From a virus, in IMG/VR virus record IMGVR_UViG_3300044646_000195, positions 1-37,763 of that record: 37,763 nt of DNA; one strand, 5' to 3'. Shown in pieces: positions 27,616 through 36,710 of this stretch (position 1 is its first letter; each line of letters begins with the position of its first letter). The notes beneath the pieces are model-generated. The model saw only the letters and a program-made list of their open reading frames with translations. It ran no database searches and was not told where the DNA came from. A program made the position numbers and the translations under genes.

Positions 27616-29783
27616 TAGAATTGCCTCATTTCAGTAAATGATCTTAAACGATACGTATATTCCGCGCCACCAACAACCGGCGAGATTCCAAAATCCCACC
27701 CGTCATTATTCCCGTTATCTACGTTCTGTTGATCGACATAAGCCAGCCAAGTCGCTCCGCCTGTGGCATTGCTGTCTTGGATAGTGAGATATGACGCATT
27801 GACGGTGCCGGATGCTTGGCTGATGGTCGCCTGGTTCCCAGCCGACGTTGACTGCAAAAACTTCTGGTTGGTGCCGCTTGTAGCAAATGCGCCAACCGTA
27901 GAAGTCACGCCGTTTTTAAGCTGAACGGTTCCGTTAGTCAGCGTAAACGCTCGGGTTGATCCTTGCGTTAGCGCGTCTTGGAATGCGAAGGTTCCCCCAA
28001 TCCCATTAAACGTAAGCGCTTGATCAATGGTTAAACCGCCTGTCGTAATAGACTGGGTTCCAGTCGTTGCGGCAAATGTCATAGCGCTTGACGTTCCAAC
28101 CATTGACATGCCGGAAACATACGTCAAGTTTCCGTAAACGGTTGTTGTTGTTGCGTTATATGCGCCGGTGTACCCGGTAAAATTCAAATTATTTACTGTT
28201 CCAGCAACTTGTGTGGCGTCAGACCCCGCCGTAATGTTTACATTAATAGCGTTACTTGCAGAGCCGCCCGCTGTCGATCCATGCAATATAGTTCGGGTTC
28301 CGGTTGCCCCAGAATAATTAAATGAGATGCTTTGAGTCCCAGTAAATGAAAAATTTGTAACCGTTGCGGCATTCCAAACCGTTGCGTTATTACCTGTAAC
28401 GGTGATTGCGCCAGTTCCAAATATAATTGATCTAATATTGGAATTGCTCGAAGAAAACAATCCAATACTTAATGTCCAGTTCCCGGTATTTCCGGTTAAA
28501 TCCAGCGATCCTGCAGTAATTGTAAATGTTCTTGTGTTGCCTACAGTGCAATTATCTTGTAGTTGCAATGTTGGAGATGTGGAAGCGCTACCAATAGTGA
28601 TAGGACGATCAAATGTTTTCCCGTTAGTCGTTAATTTTTGAATTCCCGACGATTTCAAAAATGACATTGCTGATGTTGACGCAGAAATTGTCATTCCGGT
28701 TGAAAAAACTATGTCTCCGACGGTATCAATAGCTCCCGCGGCTAATGTTCCAGAAAACCCAGTAAAATCGACCGTTCCGCATCTAAAGCCGCTTGCTAAA
28801 GTAAAAGTTCCAGTTCCCGATTTAATATATACGTCGCCAATGCTCACGGTCGTTGCTGACCCGCGAATGCCAGAGCTAACGGCAAAGTTTCCAGTAAACT
28901 CCCATACTGGAGTTCCGGTAAGAGTTAAGTTTACAGAGGCATTGAATAAATCAACCGCATAAGTACCACTGGCAGTTCTGGTGTTAACAATTTTCCCTGT
29001 TGCTCCAAACGCCAACGTTCTGACGTTTGCAGCGGTCGAGTTAATGCTATCAGTTGTTAACGTCTTCCCTGCCAAATCAAATGTTCCGGCTGTTAACAGC
29101 GTTGATTTGTTTAGCCCCGTGTTTAAATTGTCTTGTAATTGAACGGTTGCGCCGGGCGCGTTAATCGTAACTGGAAAATTTAACGTAACTCCTGAACTCG
29201 TTATTTTTTGCGTTCCTGAAGTTGCGGCAAACGTCATCACTGCTGTAGATGACTCGTGAACCATCGTTGAGCTAAAAATTGCGTCGCCGTAAATGGTTCT
29301 TGCAGAATTGTTTAAAGTTCCAGAAAACCCAGTAAAGTCATAATTTTTAAACGCTTGCGTGCCGGTCGAGCGAAGAATATCGGTTCCAGCAATTACTTTA
29401 AGGCTGATGGAATTTGCTTCAGTTGTTGCACCCGGGTTAAACGTGCGAGTGCCCGTCGCGCCAGAATAAGTGCATTCAATTAACGGTGTCCCGGTGACGC
29501 TGTACGTTGTCGCGCCGGTAAAAATTGTTGCGTTATTTCCAGCAATGCTAATCTTGTTTGATCCAAACGCCAACGTCCCGGTAAATCCGGTCATGGTAAG
29601 CGTCAAACATACTGCGCCGGTATCAATCGTGACCGTATTAGCGCCAGACGCCGCGTCAAAAAATACCGTATCTGCCGCAGTAGGAACCGATTGGCCGCCC
29701 GCGCCGCCAGAGGTGGAGGCCCACTTTGTGCCAGCGGTTGCGTCCCACGTATCAGTCCCACCAACCCAATATCTTGCTGCCAT
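27615..29783 (-). CDS. Repeat-built adhesin-like tail protein
   Basis: A 722-aa beta-rich protein of very low charge. The N-terminus (ARYWVGGTDTWDATAGTKWASTSGG then SVPTAADTVFFDA) is a frequent start of phage adhesins. The body shows internal repeats: FTGFSGTL at about 150, FTGFSGTL at about 340 and FTGYTG at about 535, each beginning a block of some 95 residues that runs through an LQLQD/FQDAL-like element. Blocks with GNNAT and YSGATGTRT alternate with them. It lies between two tailspike genes, so a receptor-binding or fibre role is likely. No catalytic motif is visible. Confidence 0.7.
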   Translation of the reverse strand: MAARYWVGGTDTWDATAGTKWASTSGGAGGQSVPTAADTVFFDAASGANTVTIDTGAVCLTLTMTGFTGTLAFGSNKISIAGNNATIFTGATTYSVTGTPLIECTYSGATGTRTFNPGATTEANSISLKVIAGTDILRSTGTQAFKNYDFTGFSGTLNNSARTIYGDAIFSSTMVHESSTAVMTFAATSGTQKITSSGVTLNFPVTINAPGATVQLQDNLNTGLNKSTLLTAGTFDLAGKTLTTDSINSTAANVRTLAFGATGKIVNTRTASGTYAVDLFNASVNLTLTGTPVWEFTGNFAVSSGIRGSATTVSIGDVYIKSGTGTFTLASGFRCGTVDFTGFSGTLAAGAIDTVGDIVFSTGMTISASTSAMSFLKSSGIQKLTTNGKTFDRPITIGSASTSPTLQLQDNCTVGNTRTFTITAGSLDLTGNTGNWTLSIGLFSSSNSNIRSIIFGTGAITVTGNNATVWNAATVTNFSFTGTQSISFNYSGATGTRTILHGSTAGGSASNAINVNITAGSDATQVAGTVNNLNFTGYTGAYNATTTTVYGNLTYVSGMSMVGTSSAMTFAATTGTQSITTGGLTIDQALTFNGIGGTFAFQDALTQGSTRAFTLTNGTVQLKNGVTSTVGAFATSGTNQKFLQSTSAGNQATISQASGTVNASYLTIQDSNATGGATWLAYVDQQNVDNGNNDGWDFGISPVVGGAEYTYRLRSFTEMRQF

Positions 29784-29796
29784 GTCTTTTTACCGA

Positions 29797-31839
29797 TTAG
29801 AAGCTGACAAGCGTTGCCGATCCGGTAACTGCCGCAGCCGTGCCGCCAGCGCCAGCATTGATTAACGTGTTTCCAATAATTCCAAGTTCGCCTTGATCCT
29901 GCTGAACAATCGGCGCTTGCGACGAATTGCAACTAATGTAATTCATCGTTACTTTTGAGGTTGTGTTGTCTGTTGCACTGTTGTTAGAAATAATTGAAAC
30001 AGCCGGCGTTGTTGTTGCAGACGCTGACAGAATGTAGTTGCTATGAATCTCCACTAAAGCCTTAGCGGCGTATCCTACGTTCGTGCAATCAATGGCTCTT
30101 TGAATGTTTGCCGACGGCATAATGATCGTGTTGTTAGTTATATAAACACGATCACTGTCTTCTACAAGAATTGCGCCGCCAGCTATGTTGTTATGGATGT
30201 TTACGTCTTTGAACGTATTAACGTCAACAAATCTAACGGTTGTTGCTCCAGTCCCGTTAATTGAAAGCAAATGATTGCCTTCAATATTTACCGACGCATA
30301 TGCTCCACTTCCCGTCAAAACTAGCGGAACAAAACCAGAAACATCTGTTTCAATGTTAAATACGTTGTTAGTAAACCAAGATTTCGCTGCAAGTTTTAGA
30401 ATAATAAGACGCGAATTCGCCGCATCACCATCAAAAAAGAAATTGTTTTGGCTGCAAACAAACCAAGTTAAGGCAACATTGTCGTTAAAAACATATTGGG
30501 ACGAACTCGCTGCGGTTACACGATTGTTATTAAATGTGATGTATCCAGAGCCAGCGCCAAATGCGCTATAGCAGACTGTATCGTTATACCCGCCAGCGGT
30601 TGATCTCAACACATTGTTGCTGATGTTGACGTACGACAATCGCGCCGTCATGTACAGGCACGATTCGGTTACTTCAACAAAGTTACCAAAAAACTTAGTG
30701 TCATTACACTCGTTAATTTTGATGCCGTTTCCGGTGCCTTTAATGTTATTTCCTTCGACCAGAATTCTCATCTGGAACGAAGATGTCCAAGTTGACGAAG
30801 CAAAATCTGATTGACCATCAACTTCAAGCGCATGGTCAAAAGTGCCGTTGATTACATTTCCAGAGCAAATCCCTTGAATGTACGACAACTGGTTTCCGCT
30901 CGCGTCGTATGGGCCAAAGTCGTTTGAGTACAAACGCAATACGCGAAGGCTTCCGATGCTGCCAATCGCCATCCCAAGAAAACGATTGTCTCGACAAACG
31001 AAGTTAATGCACCCCGTTAAATGCGCGCAGACTGTGCTGCGGTCACTGCTGTACCCGTCAAAAACATTGTTGATGAATGACGGAGCAATCGGAGAATACT
31101 TAATTGATAGATCACTAGCCGCGTCATAAAAATATACATTTCCCGCATAGCCAATGTGTACCGTGAAGCCGTTGTCCACGACATTGTTGTTTTCAAACCG
31201 GAGATTTTCTCCAGCTTGGAAAAACATGCAGCGATCTTGCCCACCTTCAAAGTTGTTGTGGTGGATATAAGTATTGTTGCTAAACTGACCGCCGATGCTG
31301 GGAAAGTACGAGCCGAATCCAGCAGCCAACGCGGGGAAAGACGCGTTGTTAGTTGTAAACGTAAATCCCGTAATTTCTACGTTTTCCGATCCTCTTTTTA
31401 GAAAGAACGCTGCGCTAACCTTGTATTGCCCGGCGCCACCAACCGTCGTTGAGTTGACATTATCGTGGCTTTGAATAATTGTTGACCCGTTTCCGTTAAG
31501 TTTAATGTTTCCAGTTTCAATAAAAATCATCTTAACGGCATAACTACCAGCCGGAAAATCTACAACCGCGCCGACGGTTTCTGCGTAATCAACCGCAGCT
31601 TTAATAGCAGTCGTATCGTCTGTTACGCCGTCGCCAACTGCGCCGAAGTCTTTAACACTAACGGTATCGCGCAGTTTGTCCTGAATAGTGCGCGCGGTCG
31701 CGCCAGAACCCGCAGCAAGATAGCCGAGCTGATTAATTGCCGCTTTACGGGTGATTCCCGCCTGGACGATAGGCAGCACATCCGATGGCGATACCGGAGA
31801 ACTCGCAACCGGAAGTTGTGAAATCTTGATGAGGGCCAC
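29797..31839 (-). CDS. Tailspike 1, right-handed beta-helix
   Basis: A 680-aa receptor-binding protein. Residues 1-75 are the same anchor type as in tailspike 2 (LIKISQLPVASSPVSPSDVLPIVQAGITRKAAI, GATARTIQDKLRD), followed by SVKDFGAVGDGVTDDTTAIKAAV, the beta-helix entry motif. Many N-rich rungs follow (ENVEITGFTFTTNNA, NTYIHHNNFEGG, VNISNNVLRST, FKDVNIHNNIAGG). After the anchor and entry motif, the two spikes diverge. The role is adsorption, perhaps with glycan hydrolysis, though I cannot pick out catalytic residues. Confidence 0.85.
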   Translation of the reverse strand: MALIKISQLPVASSPVSPSDVLPIVQAGITRKAAINQLGYLAAGSGATARTIQDKLRDTVSVKDFGAVGDGVTDDTTAIKAAVDYAETVGAVVDFPAGSYAVKMIFIETGNIKLNGNGSTIIQSHDNVNSTTVGGAGQYKVSAAFFLKRGSENVEITGFTFTTNNASFPALAAGFGSYFPSIGGQFSNNTYIHHNNFEGGQDRCMFFQAGENLRFENNNVVDNGFTVHIGYAGNVYFYDAASDLSIKYSPIAPSFINNVFDGYSSDRSTVCAHLTGCINFVCRDNRFLGMAIGSIGSLRVLRLYSNDFGPYDASGNQLSYIQGICSGNVINGTFDHALEVDGQSDFASSTWTSSFQMRILVEGNNIKGTGNGIKINECNDTKFFGNFVEVTESCLYMTARLSYVNISNNVLRSTAGGYNDTVCYSAFGAGSGYITFNNNRVTAASSSQYVFNDNVALTWFVCSQNNFFFDGDAANSRLIILKLAAKSWFTNNVFNIETDVSGFVPLVLTGSGAYASVNIEGNHLLSINGTGATTVRFVDVNTFKDVNIHNNIAGGAILVEDSDRVYITNNTIIMPSANIQRAIDCTNVGYAAKALVEIHSNYILSASATTTPAVSIISNNSATDNTTSKVTMNYISCNSSQAPIVQQDQGELGIIGNTLINAGAGGTAAAVTGSATLVSF

Positions 31840-31855
31840 GTTGCGCTACCTGTTA

Positions 31856-32221
31856 TTAGGCCAAGAAGCGCAGTTTGTACAAAGTGCTGAGATAAAGAGC
31901 AACAATCTCGTCAATGATGTTTTGGATCGCGGAGTCTTTCTCTTCGCAAACCTTGTAGCGGTTTGACTCAATCTCATCAAGTGAGTCCTGCAAAAACTCA
32001 ACAATGTTGCCGTTTTTGGATTTCGCCGATTGCAGCGAGATCGGCCCAATTAGACCGTGACGGCCTTGATAGGCTTCGGCAAAGTCGTCAGCCAAGTCAA
32101 CAACCTTATCGTAAAACGCCCCGAGCGCCTTGTGTTTGGCGTAGCTGCGCGTGTTGAGATGCACAGAATGGGTAACATCTCGCGCCAAAAACAAATGACC
32201 TACAAAATCAGCCGCTTTCAT
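31856..32221 (-). CDS. DUF5856-like protein
   Basis: A 121-aa, all-helical protein. The segment VHLNTRSYAKHKALGAFYDKVVDLADDFAEAYQGRHGLIG is characteristic of a conserved phage family (DUF5856) with a pattern somewhat like ferritin/Dps helices; H21, H30 and E49-type positions could bind metal but this is speculation. It overlaps the portal stop by 4 nt (ATGA). The role is unknown; its neighbours suggest virion association or a late function. Confidence 0.72.
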   Translation of the reverse strand: MKAADFVGHLFLARDVTHSVHLNTRSYAKHKALGAFYDKVVDLADDFAEAYQGRHGLIGPISLQSAKSKNGNIVEFLQDSLDEIESNRYKVCEEKDSAIQNIIDEIVALYLSTLYKLRFLA

Positions 32222-34419
32222 TGCATCTCTCCGCCTTGCATGGGCATTTCTGGGGCCGCCATCGGCATTTCTTCGCCGATCATGGGTGTTTCACGTGGAA
32301 CAGGCTCGGATACTAGATCACCCGATGACATCATGCCAGCCAACGTGCCCGCTACAATATCTTGAATTTGCTGCTCATTGAGGCCCGACTCCACCGCCTT
32401 AATGCGGTCGGTTTCAGCTTGATACGCCTTGACCTGCGCCTCAAACTCCTTGACCTGAACTTCTCGCGCTTCCATCGACTGCTGCACATTTTGGAGCATG
32501 CCAAACATCTGCTCCATTTCGGCAGACATGGCTTGCATCTGAGCCTGTGCCGCCTGTAGCGCCGGGCTTTCGTCGGATGATTCAAGAAGTTTCGGATCAA
32601 TGGTCTTAGCAAGCCGCTCGGCAATCTCCTGCGCACCCGGCCAATCCATGTTCTTAACGAACAGGTCGCCAGCAACAGACCAGAGCTGCGGGTTGGCTTG
32701 CAGAATCTCGCCCATCGCCGCCATCGCTTCCTGCCGCTTCGTGTAATACGAGGGGCCAGTCGTGACAGCAACGTCGTACTTGCCGACGGACGGGTTGTAA
32801 ATCTTCTCGATAACAATACCCGCCTCATCGACGATCTTGCGCACCGGCTCCGGCTGCATCGGGTCGATCTTTACCGTCGAAGTCTCCCCGTCCATGCCGA
32901 TAATCCGCGCAATACGCTGCGTATCGTAGATTTTAGGTATCAAGTCCACGAGTTGACGCGTGACATAGCGAATGGCGCGAGCCAGGTTATCGACGTAATG
33001 GTATGTGCCTGTGTCGCCTTGCCGTTCACGCGCCAAGATTGCTCGTCCCGAACGCTCGTTAGACGTGGCGCCGAGGCTTGAATCGTATTGACCCGTTGTG
33101 GACTTGATATCGTCGGATGCGCCCATCTTGGCCTGAATAAGGCCGGTCTGCGGCAGGGGCGGCGCTGCACGCTGCGGGAGAGGGAGGATTGACCCTTGCC
33201 CATCCGTTACGTCTGGATTGACTTCAAGGTACGGCCAGTTGGTCGTATTCGCAGTCTTCCACTGCGTCTCGTAGCCTTCAAACTGACCGCCGTAACCGAT
33301 AAACGGCGCTTTGGGCGCAAGAGCCAGCATTTCGGCTTCCTGCGATACCCAGTAGTTGTACATGCGTTGCGCATCTTTGGCGTTACGCACGAGGCCGGAA
33401 ATGTAAATACGGCCATCGACTTCAAATTCGTTGCCAACGACGCGCACCACCGGAATCCACTTACCCGGCCAGTCCTGCTCTTCGAGGACTTCGTAGCCGT
33501 TAGTTTTCATCCACTTTATACGGCGGATTTCAACGTCGCGGGTACGGATCGGGCGCACGCCCATCATTTCGTACTGCTTGGCCTCCGGTGACCCTGCAAA
33601 GGCAGTGTTGTTGCCCGGATAAAGATGCAATTTGGCGCTTTCGTAGACGGCGTAGAAGTATTCTGCAATACGAACCGTATCTTCGCGTATCCACTGCGAC
33701 AACTGTTCGTCGCCTACGCCGCGTACCGCAATAGAAGAAATAGGCTCTGCGTTAGGAAACTGCCGCTCAAAGTCGCTTTTCGGCATGTCCTCGGTGATAA
33801 AGCAGTATTCAGCGTCGGAACCGCATGGGTCTTGGATGTGTGGGTCCATGTAGACGCTAAAACTGTTACGCACGCGACAGATACGGATATCTTGATCAAA
33901 CGTGTTTTCGTCGCAGTATTCGGTGAGGATACGCACGTACCCTTCGCCAAACGTCACCTGATTTTCGCAGGCCGTGTCATAGGCCACGTCGGCATCAGAG
34001 ATGTACTCAATGTGCCGCACCATGCCGTCAAACACTTCGGCGACTTCAACGTCTGCGCGATCATCAACCGGGATGACCTTGCCCGCCGGGCGGTTCTGGC
34101 GCTGATCGTTCGTGACCTGGCGCACATGCTGCGGGAGCTTGTTAATCGTCAAGCACGGACGGGCGTTAATCGTCTGACCCTGCACGGCACCGCGAGTTGC
34201 CAGCACTTCCTGCGGCCACTGCCAGCGGTTATCCGGGGAACCGGCCATAAAGCGCAGGTCATCGAGTTCGCTGTCACGCGATTCGCTGTACGCCGATAGC
34301 GATTGTTCTAAGCGTTCGCGCATGCGCGCCAACACGTCAGCAGCGTCACGCGTACTGCGCGACTGCGGGGTGTTAGCGACCTGTGCCGCCCCTTTTAAGC
34401 CGGTCGGGTCTTTCGCCAT
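32218..34419 (-). CDS. Portal protein (P22 gp1-like)
   Basis: A 733-aa portal subunit forming the dodecameric DNA channel. Diagnostic stretches include the start of the core (LDDLRFMAGSPDNRWQWPQEV; RPCLTINKLPQHVRQVTNDQRQNRPAGKVIPVDD), then DADVAYDTACENQVTFGEGYVRI and YMDPHIQDPCGSDAEYCFITEDM. The C-terminal 130 residues form a long helix with coiled-coil pattern (QAQMQAMSAEMEQMFGMLQNVQQSMEAREVQVKEFEAQVKAYQ), matching the P22 portal barrel, and a Met/Pro-rich end. Length matches P22 gp1 (725). Confidence 0.92.
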   Translation of the reverse strand: MAKDPTGLKGAAQVANTPQSRSTRDAADVLARMRERLEQSLSAYSESRDSELDDLRFMAGSPDNRWQWPQEVLATRGAVQGQTINARPCLTINKLPQHVRQVTNDQRQNRPAGKVIPVDDRADVEVAEVFDGMVRHIEYISDADVAYDTACENQVTFGEGYVRILTEYCDENTFDQDIRICRVRNSFSVYMDPHIQDPCGSDAEYCFITEDMPKSDFERQFPNAEPISSIAVRGVGDEQLSQWIREDTVRIAEYFYAVYESAKLHLYPGNNTAFAGSPEAKQYEMMGVRPIRTRDVEIRRIKWMKTNGYEVLEEQDWPGKWIPVVRVVGNEFEVDGRIYISGLVRNAKDAQRMYNYWVSQEAEMLALAPKAPFIGYGGQFEGYETQWKTANTTNWPYLEVNPDVTDGQGSILPLPQRAAPPLPQTGLIQAKMGASDDIKSTTGQYDSSLGATSNERSGRAILARERQGDTGTYHYVDNLARAIRYVTRQLVDLIPKIYDTQRIARIIGMDGETSTVKIDPMQPEPVRKIVDEAGIVIEKIYNPSVGKYDVAVTTGPSYYTKRQEAMAAMGEILQANPQLWSVAGDLFVKNMDWPGAQEIAERLAKTIDPKLLESSDESPALQAAQAQMQAMSAEMEQMFGMLQNVQQSMEAREVQVKEFEAQVKAYQAETDRIKAVESGLNEQQIQDIVAGTLAGMMSSGDLVSEPVPRETPMIGEEMPMAAPEMPMQGGEMQ

Positions 34420-34421
34420 AA

Positions 34422-34562
34422 TTACTTGCGCTTTTTGCTCTGAGCCTTGCGTTTAACAGAATACGCGATGGCAACGGCTTGCTTTACGGGCTTGCCGGAC
34501 CGCACTTCTGCGCGGATATTCTTACGAAATGCAGCCTTGCTGCTGGATTTAACGAGAGGCAT
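34422..34562 (-). CDS. Small basic protein (DUF6496-like)
   Basis: A 46-aa, very basic protein from ATG 34562 to TAA 34422-34424. It reads [23 protein letters not shown] then [16 protein letters not shown] and ends QSKKRK, a pattern well known among phage genomes as a short uncharacterised family. It is 2 nt before the portal gene. It may be packaged with DNA or bind it; this is inference from charge. Confidence 0.7.
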   Translation of the reverse strand: MPLVKSSSKAAFRKNIRAEVRSGKPVKQAVAIAYSVKRKAQSKKRK

Positions 34563-34759
34563 TACGGCCCACCTCGGCGTTTCGGCATCGGGGTCGAGCG
34601 AAAATCCACCGTGGTGCGGATGGCATCCTCCTGAACGGGACGCTTACGCATTCCAAGCGGGCTGCGAGCGGGTCGCTGCTGCTGACGCATCTGACGCTGC
34701 GATTCGATAATGATGTCGCCGACGCTGCCGGGGGCAAAACCCATACGATCCATTGGCAT
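34562..34759 (-). CDS. Small basic Pro/Gln-rich protein, unknown
   Basis: A 65-aa basic protein ([39 protein letters not shown]). No domain is recognised and it looks largely disordered. The TAA shares a base with the next ATG, the junction type of this operon. Position among other basic miniproteins between terminase and portal suggests a packaging- or head-related role. Confidence 0.55.
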   Translation of the reverse strand: MPMDRMGFAPGSVGDIIIESQRQMRQQQRPARSPLGMRKRPVQEDAIRTTVDFRSTPMPKRRGGP

Positions 34760-34761
34760 AA

Positions 34762-34920
34762 TTACTTCCTCTTTTTTGCAGTTTTTGCCGATTTACGGAA
34801 TGCCGCAGCAGTCGGAGCGCCTTTAGTCCCCGGTTTGCGCATTTTCTCGCCCGATCCCGCCGCAATTCGTTTCCGCTTGGCGTGGATATTAGCGTAAAGA
34901 CCCTTTTTGTGACTGCTCAT
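34762..34920 (-). CDS. Small basic protein, unknown (52 aa)
   Basis: A 52-aa very basic protein from ATG 34920 (TGATG overlap with the previous stop) to TAA 34762-34764. It reads HKKGLYANIHAKRKRIAAGSG then EKMRKPGTKGAPTAAAFRKSAKTA and KKRK. This recurring phage miniprotein has no known function. Its charge suggests nucleic-acid binding. Confidence 0.65.
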   Translation of the reverse strand: MSSHKKGLYANIHAKRKRIAAGSGEKMRKPGTKGAPTAAAFRKSAKTAKKRK

Positions 34921-35180
34921 CAACATTTCCACCGTTTAAGTGACGCTTTAGCCCTCTCAGCCGGGCCTTTGGCTTTGCGCACAACGCCGCGCATCCGAGC
35001 GCAAAATGACTTTTTACGGCCCGCTTCGGCCTTAGATTTAGGGTTTGGCGCGGGAGCTTTGAGTTTGCTACCCGTCGCACGATTGTACTTGGCGCGGCCC
35101 TTGGCGGTCAGTCCGGCTCCTTTGGAAACCGGCAGTTTTTCGCCTCGACCGACTGCCAAACTGACCGATTTACGTGCCAT
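34920..35180 (-). CDS. Basic protein, DUF6321-like
   Basis: An 86-aa, Lys/Arg-rich protein. GAGLTAKGRAKYNRATGSKLKAPAP followed by GRKKSFCARMRGV is the DUF6321 pattern. It begins immediately after the terminase stop and shares one base with the next gene. The role is unknown; a DNA-binding head or packaging protein is plausible. Confidence 0.7.
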   Translation of the reverse strand: MARKSVSLAVGRGEKLPVSKGAGLTAKGRAKYNRATGSKLKAPAPNPKSKAEAGRKKSFCARMRGVVRKAKGPAERAKASLKRWKC

Positions 35181-36710
35181 TTAGGCGCCCATCCAAGAGT
35201 TAACCATGCTGCCGGTGTCGCTTGTCGTGACGCGGCGCGGTCGTTCTCGATATTCGCGGTTTGCAACAGGGAAAGCGAATGTGCAGGCGAGAGCGTCAGC
35301 CGCATCGGGCGATGCCAGTCCGCGAGACTTCATTTCCTTTTTACTTTCCAACTGAATCGACCCTGCCGAATTCGGCTTTTGATGCGGTGCGAGGAGGTCG
35401 GCTTTCAGTTGGCGATCTTGCGGGATAGAGGCTGTTTGCAGCCATTCACGCATTTGCCCCCAGAGTTCGGCGCGTTTATTCGCGTACATCTGCGGGGTTT
35501 TAGCCTTCCAACTAAAGTTTACGCCCCTGACAACCTTATACCGCTGCTCTTTTAAGCGGTCAAGAATGCCATATCCGAGTCCGCCTTCATCGAGAACGAC
35601 TAGGGCAGGATTGAACTCTTCAATCGCGTCAATGACTCGACCGACCGTTTCCATTGTGTCTTCACCTTGGTAGCGACGGATTGCCACCAGGTCTCTTCCT
35701 TGTCGGACAACAATAACCGTGCTGTCCGCGCCGCTTCGCGCCGGATCAACTCCGATGATGCGTGGCGCGCTATCGTCCCTGTACCGCTCGCGAGTTGCTG
35801 CACTTTCCACGTAGGAAGGAGGAATAAATTGGTCGGAGTCGTCGGTAGGGAACTGGCCGTAGACTTCGATTTTGGCTTGGCGCGAGTCCGCACCGTATTC
35901 GGCGATGATTTGCTCGTAGACCGCTTTGTCGGTGTCTTCGACTTCGCGGGCATCGATGTTTTGCGTGGACCAGAAGTTTCGTTTTGCATTGAAAGCCTCA
36001 AAAAAGTACCCCTCGTTACGACGCGGGTTGCTGAACGCGCACCAAAAACGGTTCGGCGTGTTTTCCGTAAAGAAGCCCGCCGTCACCGACCAAATGGAAT
36101 CGGGAATGCCCGACGCCTCATCGAATATCACCATGACGCCATCGTGGTTGTGGACACCGGCATACGAATCCGGGTTTTCTTCCGACCACAGGCGGCCTTC
36201 GACGGACCAATAGCGCGTGCCTTTCTTGAGGTCGCGTTCAACGAGTTCAGCGATCCACTTGGCGGGCATCACGCGGGTGGCACTCAACTCAAACCAATGC
36301 GAGTTAATCAGGAGCGCCGCCCATTTGGTGATTTCTGCCCAAGTGACTGAGCGGAGCTGCGCTTCGGAGTTCGCCGAGACAATCGTGGTACTGCCGATAC
36401 GGGTTGTGAGCATCCAAAGGATGAGCCACGACACCAGCGCAGATTTACCGATACCGCGTCCTGAAGCCGTTGCCATACGCAAGACTTCGTAAGAGGTAAG
36501 GTCTTTCTGTTTAGCGATGTGGTCGCGTACTTGGCGCAGCACCTGACGCTGCCATTTGCGCGGACCTTTAAAGTGTTCGAGGGGCGTATTCTTTTGCCCC
36601 CACGGAAACACGAATAGCACGAAGGCTTCTGGGTCGTCCTTGACGGCGGCAGACCAGAGCTTGCTCATTAGAGCCTGCTCGTCCTCCGGGCTATAGATTG
36701 GCAGTTGCAT
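35181..36710 (-). CDS. terL: Terminase large subunit
   Basis: A 509-aa packaging ATPase-nuclease. Walker A is GRGIGKS (84-90), Walker B VMVIFDEAS (191-199, with catalytic E), and a coupling-like motif is around FSNPRR (225-230). The nuclease domain has D321 in IIGVDPARSGADST, D373 in LVVLDEGGLGYG, and D468/D471 in SPDAADAL. All expected catalytic acids are present. The ATG shares one base with the ART-like gene stop (TAATG). It cuts and pumps concatemeric DNA into the prohead, probably by a headful mechanism. Confidence 0.96.
   Translation of the reverse strand: MQLPIYSPEDEQALMSKLWSAAVKDDPEAFVLFVFPWGQKNTPLEHFKGPRKWQRQVLRQVRDHIAKQKDLTSYEVLRMATASGRGIGKSALVSWLILWMLTTRIGSTTIVSANSEAQLRSVTWAEITKWAALLINSHWFELSATRVMPAKWIAELVERDLKKGTRYWSVEGRLWSEENPDSYAGVHNHDGVMVIFDEASGIPDSIWSVTAGFFTENTPNRFWCAFSNPRRNEGYFFEAFNAKRNFWSTQNIDAREVEDTDKAVYEQIIAEYGADSRQAKIEVYGQFPTDDSDQFIPPSYVESAATRERYRDDSAPRIIGVDPARSGADSTVIVVRQGRDLVAIRRYQGEDTMETVGRVIDAIEEFNPALVVLDEGGLGYGILDRLKEQRYKVVRGVNFSWKAKTPQMYANKRAELWGQMREWLQTASIPQDRQLKADLLAPHQKPNSAGSIQLESKKEMKSRGLASPDAADALACTFAFPVANREYRERPRRVTTSDTGSMVNSWMGA

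Noticed and set aside
33625-34299. 224-codon plus-strand frame within the portal gene
   Set aside because: Antisense shadow of a well supported portal gene; no ribosome site and no recognisable domain.
35667-36350. 227-codon plus-strand frame within the large terminase gene
   Set aside because: Antisense of the terminase ATPase and nuclease region; Val/Arg-rich shadow translation.
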